Shown in pieces: positions 6,167 through 9,274 of a stretch of 9,274 bases of DNA. The translations under genes were made by a program, and so were the position numbers. The number at the start of each line of letters is the position of its first letter. Positions within the stretch are counted from its first letter, which is position 1. A model generated the notes under the pieces. That model was not told the origin of the DNA. It saw nothing but the letters and a program-made list of their open reading frames with translations, and made no database searches. The DNA is from Flavobacterium sp. (GTDB lineage Bacteria; Bacteroidota; Bacteroidia; Flavobacteriales; Flavobacteriaceae), in the NCBI GenBank assembly GCA_005792865.1, contig SXQR01000207.1, positions 1 through 9,274 on the forward strand. Direction: 5' to 3'.

Positions 6167-6340
6167 ATGAAAAAGTCACTTTACCTGGGCGCCTACCTTT
6201 TTGCGCTGTTGTTTAGCATTGGATTGCTGTTCAAGCTGATGCACTGGCCCATGGCCAACATCCTCATCGTGACGTCGATGGCGGTGCTCAACCTGCTCGT
6301 GTTGCCTGTGTGGCTCATGGACCAGATGAGGCGCGCCTGA
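6167..6340 (+). CDS. 57-residue two-TM protein with GldL-like FKLMHWP motif
   Basis: Starting at the ATG at 6167, 10 bp after the preceding gene, this 57-residue protein is almost all membrane: TM1 about 5-22, the turn FKLMHWPMANIL (22-33), TM2 about 31-50 and a basic C-terminus (MDQMRRA). The motif matches that of the upstream protein (residues 102-111) at nine of ten positions, and the coding DNA shares a 13-base identical block (GATGCACTGGCCC at 6036-6048 and 6238-6250). It looks like a free-standing copy of the upstream membrane module without the HAAS-like domain, probably a hetero-oligomeric partner in the inner membrane. The upstream frame extension beyond 6167 overlaps the previous gene and is not used. 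Function is unknown. Confidence 0.75.
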   Translation: MKKSLYLGAYLFALLFSIGLLFKLMHWPMANILIVTSMAVLNLLVLPVWLMDQMRRA

Positions 6341-6353
6341 CCGATACATTTTT

Positions 6354-6385
6354 TTTGCGCCGACCATTCCAAAACAATACATTTG
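6354..6385 (+). promoter_or_regulatory. Bacteroidota-type promoter for the downstream lipoprotein
   Basis: TTTG (6354-6357), 20 bases, then TACATTTG (6378-6385) is a full match to TTTG-N17-23-TAnnTTTG, the best promoter in the window. It ends 15 bases before the ATG at 6401, giving a short leader of roughly 8-10 bases. It separates the lipoprotein from the padR operon transcriptionally, although read-through remains possible. Confidence 0.65.
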
Positions 6386-6400
6386 GCGCAAAACAAGATC

Positions 6401-7093
6401 ATGCCAAGAAATATTTGGGTCGCTTTTGCGGCGTTTTTGATGCTGGCTTCGTGTTCAAGTGACTCCAGCTCCACGCCTGCGGAGGATTTTGGCGAATCTA
6501 CCGGGAATTACTTCCCCATGGCCGACAACAATATCTGGAACTATGACGACGGCATGTCGCAATCGCACATTTCCCTGCAATTTGTCGAAACGATTGCCGG
6601 GGTTGACCAATTTCGGATGTTTGACACGGGTGTGGCCGAAACGGTCCCGATATTCATCAATAAGCAGGGTGCCACCTATACGCAATCAAGCACTGCCGCC
6701 AATATTCCCCTTACAGATGGTTTTTGGATGCAGGTAGGTTCCTTTAGTATCATTTTGCTGCGGGATGACCTGGCCGTTGGCGATTCCTGGACCGAAACCC
6801 CCGAATGGACCGTCACGGTGCAAGGAAACGGATTGAGCCAGGACGTGCCGGCCAGCCTGACCTACACCGGAACCATCATGGAACGCGGCGCGACCGAAGC
6901 CATTGGGCCGCTCATCTTCAATGATGTGATCAAATCCACGATCACCGTCACGCAAATCATCAACGGGCAGGCCACGCACATCGATGCCGAATATTGGTTT
7001 GCGAAGGATGTGGGCATCATCAAGATGGTGACCACGACAAGCCTGGACAATGCCACCTCTACGCGGTACCTGATCAATTATGACCTAAACTGA
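6401..7093 (+). CDS. Predicted lipoprotein of unknown function
   Basis: The 230-residue protein has a lipoprotein signal: MPRNIWVAFAAFLMLASC, with the lipobox LASC and Cys18, followed by a serine-rich linker (SSDSSST). The mature region begins NYFPMADNNIWNYDDG, a block often seen in Bacteroidota lipoproteins, and is rich in beta-strand, ending in EYWFAKDVGIIKMV and a stretch of threonines and serines. I do not recognise an enzymatic family. It is probably anchored in the outer membrane. The ATG at 6401 is chosen because the upstream in-frame TTG (6383) lies inside the -7 promoter box. It is the last plus-strand gene of the cassette and has its own promoter, so its link to the PadR genes is only by position. 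Confidence 0.8.
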   Translation: MPRNIWVAFAAFLMLASCSSDSSSTPAEDFGESTGNYFPMADNNIWNYDDGMSQSHISLQFVETIAGVDQFRMFDTGVAETVPIFINKQGATYTQSSTAANIPLTDGFWMQVGSFSIILLRDDLAVGDSWTETPEWTVTVQGNGLSQDVPASLTYTGTIMERGATEAIGPLIFNDVIKSTITVTQIINGQATHIDAEYWFAKDVGIIKMVTTTSLDNATSTRYLINYDLN

Positions 7094-7109
7094 TCCTGTC
7101 AAAGCGAAT

Positions 7110-7178
7110 GCCCTAGCCCCGATCGCAGCGGTAATCCCGGCAACGCCGGCGATTTAGCGGAGAGCGGGTAAAAGCTCC
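7110..7178 (+). ncRNA. Conserved structured intergenic element of the CCCTAGCCCCGAT type
   Basis: Between the convergent lipoprotein and sufD stops lies CCCTAGCCCCGAT (7111-7123), AGCGG (7127-7131), a hairpin CCGGC-AAC-GCCGG (7137-7149) flanked by pairing ATC and GAT, TAGCGGAGAGCGGG (7155-7168) and AGCTCC (7173-7178). I recognise this layout, constant flanks around a variable hairpin, from intergenic regions of many flavobacterial genomes. It may correspond to a described flavobacterial RNA motif such as Flavo-1, but I cannot confirm that identity. Its orientation is given as the strand on which the pattern reads. It could be a non-coding RNA, a processing signal or a dispersed repeat. Confidence 0.55.
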
Positions 7179-7179
7179 A

Positions 7180-7209
7180 AAGAGCGAACTGACGTAGCAA
7201 AAAGCTCTT
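7180..7209. terminator. Possible bidirectional stem-loop between convergent genes
   Basis: AAGAGC (7180-7185) and GCTCTT (7204-7209) form a 6-bp stem with an 18-base loop, located 5 bases beyond the sufD stop. It lacks a proper T-run on either strand, so termination is weakly supported. It may be part of the adjacent structured element; GCTC (7174-7177) can instead pair with GAGC (7182-7185). Confidence 0.3.
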
Positions 7210-7214
7210 GAAAA

Positions 7215-8531
7215 TTAAAGATCAAACCCCATCTTAACGCCCAGCTTGGTCGCGATGATCTTGGTGATGCGCGCCTTGAGTTCGGGGATGCGTATGCTCT
7301 CGATGGCCTCGTTTGAGAAAGCGTACATGAGCAACGCCTTTGCCTCCTTTTGCGGAATGCCGCGCGATTGCATGTAGAACATGGCGCGGTCATCGAGCTG
7401 GCCGATGGTGCAGCCGTGCGAACATTTGACGTCATCGGCAAAAATCTCGAGCTGCGGCTTGGCGTTGATCGTGGCCTTGTCACCAAGCAGGATGTTGTTG
7501 TTCTGCTGGAAGGCATCGGTCTTTTGGGCCTCCTTCTCCACGTAGATCTTGCCGTTGAATACGCCGGTTGAGCGTTCGGTGAAGATGCCTTTGTAATTTT
7601 GGTGGCTTTCGCAATTGGGCTGCGCGTGGTGCACCAGCGTATGATGGTCAACATGTTGCTGGCCGCCAATGATCGTGATGCCCTTGAGCGTCGAATCGAT
7701 GCGCTCGCCTTTGTGGAAGAAGTTCAGATTGTTGCGCGTGAGGTTTCCGCCGAAGGAGAACGTGTGCACCGATGCCCGGCTTTCGCCTTCCTGTGCTATA
7801 TAGGTATTGTCGATGAGCGACGCCTGCAGGTTGTCGTTTTGCACCTTGTAATAATCTACCATGGCGCGCCTGTCCGTAAAGATTTCGGTCACCGCATTGG
7901 TCAGCACCGGATTGTCGTTCAGGCTCTGGTGGCGCTCGATTATCTGGACGTGGGCATTCTCGCCAACGATTACCAGGTTTCGCGGCTGAACCATCAGTGC
8001 GGCCTCGCTTCCGGTGGAGAAATACATGATCTCGACGGGTTTGTCGGCCACCTTGCCCCGCGGAATGTTGATGTAGGCGCCCTCAATGGCAAATGCCGTG
8101 TTGAGGGACGTCATGGCTTCGTCTGTACTCGCTGCCTTGTTGAAATATTTCTCGATGATCTCCTTGTACTTGGGCTTTGTCAGTGCCGATGACATGAGGC
8201 AGACATCTATCCCGTCGTGCGTCGTCGAAGACAGGAACGAACTGAACACGCCGTCCACGAACACGACTTTGTACGTGTCGATCTCGTGAAGGAAGAATCG
8301 CTTGACATCGGCGAAATCAACGGCCGGCTCGCTTTTGGGGAATACGGTAAAATCGCTCTTGAGCACCGGGTTTAGCGAGGTGTATTTCCACGCCTCGTCC
8401 TTTCGGGTCGGGAAGCCCTTGCTTTCAAAATTTTGTATGGCTGCCGTGCGCAGGTCATGTACCCGGTCGTGAACGTCCACGCGTTCCTCGAAGGCCATGA
8501 AGGAGGCGATGAGTTTTTCTTTTAAGTCCAT
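7215..8531 (-). CDS. sufD: Fe-S cluster assembly protein SufD
   Basis: SufD forms the SufBCD scaffold with SufB and the ATPase SufC; clusters are built at the SufB-SufD interface. The 438-residue protein has the normal size: a helical N-terminus with GFPTRKDEAWKYTSL (39-53), a long right-handed beta-helix core with many short strands (about 160-360), and the diagnostic end FADDVKCSHGCTIGQLD (364-380, Cys370, His372, Cys374). QQHVDHHTLVHHAQPNCESHQ (291-311) is another typical block. It starts at an ATG at 8531, 39 bp downstream of the four-helix-bundle gene. sufC and sufD are normally adjacent, so that gene interrupts the pair. No separate sufD promoter is evident in the short repeat-filled gap, so sufD probably depends on transcription through the inserted gene. 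Confidence 0.96.
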   Translation of the reverse strand: MDLKEKLIASFMAFEERVDVHDRVHDLRTAAIQNFESKGFPTRKDEAWKYTSLNPVLKSDFTVFPKSEPAVDFADVKRFFLHEIDTYKVVFVDGVFSSFLSSTTHDGIDVCLMSSALTKPKYKEIIEKYFNKAASTDEAMTSLNTAFAIEGAYINIPRGKVADKPVEIMYFSTGSEAALMVQPRNLVIVGENAHVQIIERHQSLNDNPVLTNAVTEIFTDRRAMVDYYKVQNDNLQASLIDNTYIAQEGESRASVHTFSFGGNLTRNNLNFFHKGERIDSTLKGITIIGGQQHVDHHTLVHHAQPNCESHQNYKGIFTERSTGVFNGKIYVEKEAQKTDAFQQNNNILLGDKATINAKPQLEIFADDVKCSHGCTIGQLDDRAMFYMQSRGIPQKEAKALLMYAFSNEAIESIRIPELKARITKIIATKLGVKMGFDL

Positions 8532-8535
8532 TTTG

Positions 8536-8565
8536 TGTCGAATGTCGAATGTCGAATGTCGAATG
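8536..8565. repeat. Tandem TGTCGAA repeat, left border of the inserted gene
   Basis: Four perfect head-to-tail copies of the 7-mer TGTCGAA (8536-8563) plus a partial TG fill most of the gap between sufD and the four-helix-bundle gene. On the minus strand it reads as repeated ACATTCG. Positions 8543-8565 are the inverted counterpart of 9038-9060 on the other side of the gene, with 20 of 23 positions matching. The repeat begins 5 bases upstream of the sufD ATG. Confidence 0.85.
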
Positions 8566-8570
8566 ACCTC

Positions 8571-8939
8571 CTATTCAACTTTTTGTAAATATTTGATGAG
8601 GCCGCCTAGCAATTGGGACACTTTTGAAACAATGTCAAGTAATTCTTTATGCTGACTTTCCTCTATATAATTTAAATCTGAAGCGAGATAAAGTTGCGAT
8701 CGCAACTCGCCCGCCGATGCCTTGGCAATAAAAAGGAAATGGGCAAATTCACGGTCGGAATTCCTTTCAAAGCCTTCAGCAATATTTGAACTTATCGAAA
8801 TAGAAGATCGTCTCATCTGCCTTGCAAGGTCAAAATCACTCTTGAAACTCGCACTCCCAGTTATAAGATAAATCTTCTTATTCAATTCCCTGGACTTTTG
8901 CCAGGAAACAATTTCTTCAAAAGATTTGAATTTCTGCAT
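8571..8939 (-). CDS. Four-helix-bundle protein (23S rRNA IVP / S23 family)
   Basis: The 122-residue protein matches the four-helix-bundle family named after proteins encoded by 23S rRNA intervening sequences. Typical blocks are FEEIVSWQKSRELNKKIYLIT (7-27), QMRRSSISISSNIAEGFERNSDREFAHFLFIAKASAGELRSQL (41-83) and LNYIEESQHKELL. The signature NIAEG is at 52-56. Length is normal and there is no break, so it is likely expressed. Its cellular role is unsettled; related proteins (Avd) accompany reverse transcriptases in diversity-generating retroelements, but there is none here. It lies between sufC (137 bp upstream) and sufD (39 bp downstream), bracketed by short repeats. No clear promoter is visible before its ATG. 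It is best read as an inserted gene rather than a suf component. Confidence 0.9.
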   Translation of the reverse strand: MQKFKSFEEIVSWQKSRELNKKIYLITGSASFKSDFDLARQMRRSSISISSNIAEGFERNSDREFAHFLFIAKASAGELRSQLYLASDLNYIEESQHKELLDIVSKVSQLLGGLIKYLQKVE

Positions 8940-8968
8940 GGCGTATAAAAATAATTTGGCTTGTATAG

Positions 8969-9002
8969 TTGTCGAACCTTATCGTCCTTCGACTCTTGGA
9001 CG
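8969..9002. repeat. Overlapping short dyads upstream of the four-helix-bundle gene
   Basis: GTCGAA (8971-8976) pairs with TTCGAC (8988-8993), and CGTCC (8983-8987) pairs with GGACG (8998-9002), giving two mutually exclusive short stems. TGTCGAA at 8970-8976 is a fifth copy of the left-border 7-mer. These may be remnants of the border repeats or a regulatory structure in the leader of the inserted gene. Confidence 0.3.
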
Positions 9003-9037
9003 TTCTTACTCAGGTGCCGATCGTTATGTCCGTTCAT

Positions 9038-9060
9038 CATTCGTCATTGGACATTCGTCA
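9038..9060. repeat. Right border repeat, inverted relative to 8543-8565
   Basis: CATTCGTC occurs at 9038-9045 and again at 9052-9059. Aligned with the reverse complement of 8543-8565, the 23 positions agree at 20, differing at positions 7, 12 and 21. The copy is more degenerate than the left border. It abuts the perfect hairpin at 9061-9085. Confidence 0.6.
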
Positions 9061-9085
9061 GCAAATTGATCTCCGATCAATTTGC
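9061..9085. repeat. Perfect 11-bp hairpin spanning the sufC stop codon
   Basis: GCAAATTGATC (9061-9071) and GATCAATTTGC (9075-9085) are exact reverse complements around a 3-base loop. On the minus strand the first arm encodes the final Ala-Asn and the stop (TGA at 9079-9077) of sufC. No T-run follows on the minus strand, so it is not a classic intrinsic terminator, but it could stabilise or attenuate the sufC mRNA end or mark an insertion boundary. Confidence 0.6.
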
Positions 9086-9274
9086 ATTCTTAATCCAATC
9101 ATACCCCTTCTCCTCCAACTCATACGCCAATTCCTTGCCGCCCGATTTGACGATGCGGCCGTTGTAGAGGACGTGGACGAAGTCGGGGACGATGTAATCC
9201 AAAAGGCGTTGGTAGTGCGTGATGACCACCACCGCGTTTTTGTCGCTCTTGAGTTTGTTGACGCCATTTGCCAC
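9077..9274 (-). CDS. sufC: Fe-S cluster assembly ATPase SufC, 3' end only
   Basis: Only the last 65 codons or so are in the window; the gene continues beyond position 9274. The visible part is the C-terminal portion of an ABC ATPase: ANGVNKLKS, then [14 protein letters not shown] with the H-loop histidine (ITHY), then [16 protein letters not shown] and [14 protein letters not shown], all typical of SufC. SufC powers conformational change of the SufBCD scaffold. The first in-window codon, GTG, is an internal valine and not a start. The last residues (NAN) and the stop lie within a perfect hairpin. Walker A, Walker B and signature motifs are outside the window and cannot be checked. Confidence 0.93.
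   Translation of the reverse strand: MANGVNKLKSDKNAVVVITHYQRLLDYIVPDFVHVLYNGRIVKSGGKELAYELEEKGYDWIKNAN

Larger units (their letters stand above)
8536..9060. mobile_element. Putative small mobile element carrying a four-helix-bundle gene
   Basis: The unit of about 525 bp consists of a left repeat (8536-8565), the four-helix-bundle gene and a right repeat (9038-9060) in inverted orientation. The interior looks richer in A and T than sufD and sufC, judged by eye. It separates sufC from sufD, which are normally adjacent. No transposase, target-site duplication or terminal dinucleotide signature can be shown, so it is at most a non-autonomous or decayed element. Members of this protein family are known as intervening sequences in 23S rRNA genes. 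Confidence 0.4.

Noticed and set aside
6383..6400. TTG start for the lipoprotein at 6383
   Set aside because: The TTG is inside the -7 box TACATTTG, and the added residues precede a lipoprotein signal that is complete from the ATG at 6401.
7599..8192. 197-codon plus-strand open frame opposite sufD
   Set aside because: It mirrors sufD codons, has no family features and no promoter or coupling context.
8536..8565. Tandem repeats considered as a CRISPR remnant
   Set aside because: The unit is only 7 bp, directly abutting with no spacers, and no cas gene is present.
8571..8939. Four-helix-bundle gene considered as part of a diversity-generating retroelement (Avd)
   Set aside because: No reverse transcriptase, template repeat or variable target gene is visible in the window.

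Overview
This window looks like chromosomal DNA from a member of the Flavobacteriaceae (Bacteroidota), with a GC content that seems high for the family (estimated by eye). The evidence is the protein content (DUF3078 and DUF2480 proteins, Flavobacteriia-type SUF proteins, GldL-like transmembrane motifs, Bacteroidota-style lipoproteins), promoter-like boxes of the Bacteroidota type (TAnnTTTG, sometimes with an upstream TTTG) and the absence of usable Shine-Dalgarno sites.

Layout. Positions 1-194 are a regulatory leader with two inverted repeats and a -7 box for hflX (195-1421, +), a ribosome-associated GTPase. hflX meets a minus-strand run tail to tail, the two stop codons sharing one CTAG. 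Read in its own direction (right to left) that run is sufS (5284-4070), a small lipoprotein, sufE, a DUF59/SufT-like gene, a DUF2480 gene and a DUF3078 outer-membrane protein gene. Most of its junctions overlap or nearly touch, and it encodes the sulfur-mobilising half of SUF iron-sulfur cluster assembly plus partners. At the right end, also on the minus strand, are the 3' end of sufC (truncated by the window edge), a four-helix-bundle (23S rRNA IVP family) gene, and sufD.

A plus-strand cassette sits between sufD and sufS: a PadR regulator (5396-5728), a protein with a HAAS-like N-terminus and two transmembrane segments (5725-6156), a 57-residue two-transmembrane protein sharing the same FKLMHWP motif (6167-6340), and a separately promoted lipoprotein (6401-7093). 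An inverted repeat over the padR promoter suggests autoregulation. A structured, repeat-like element (about 7110-7178) fills the convergent gap between the lipoprotein gene and sufD.

The two most unusual items are: (1) the PadR/HAAS/GldL-like membrane cassette splitting the suf genes, whose function is not known to me; and (2) the four-helix-bundle gene between sufC and sufD, which is bracketed by inverted copies of a CATTCGAC-type repeat (20 of 23 positions match) with a perfect 11-bp hairpin just outside that includes the sufC stop codon. The second looks like a small mobile or formerly mobile element.
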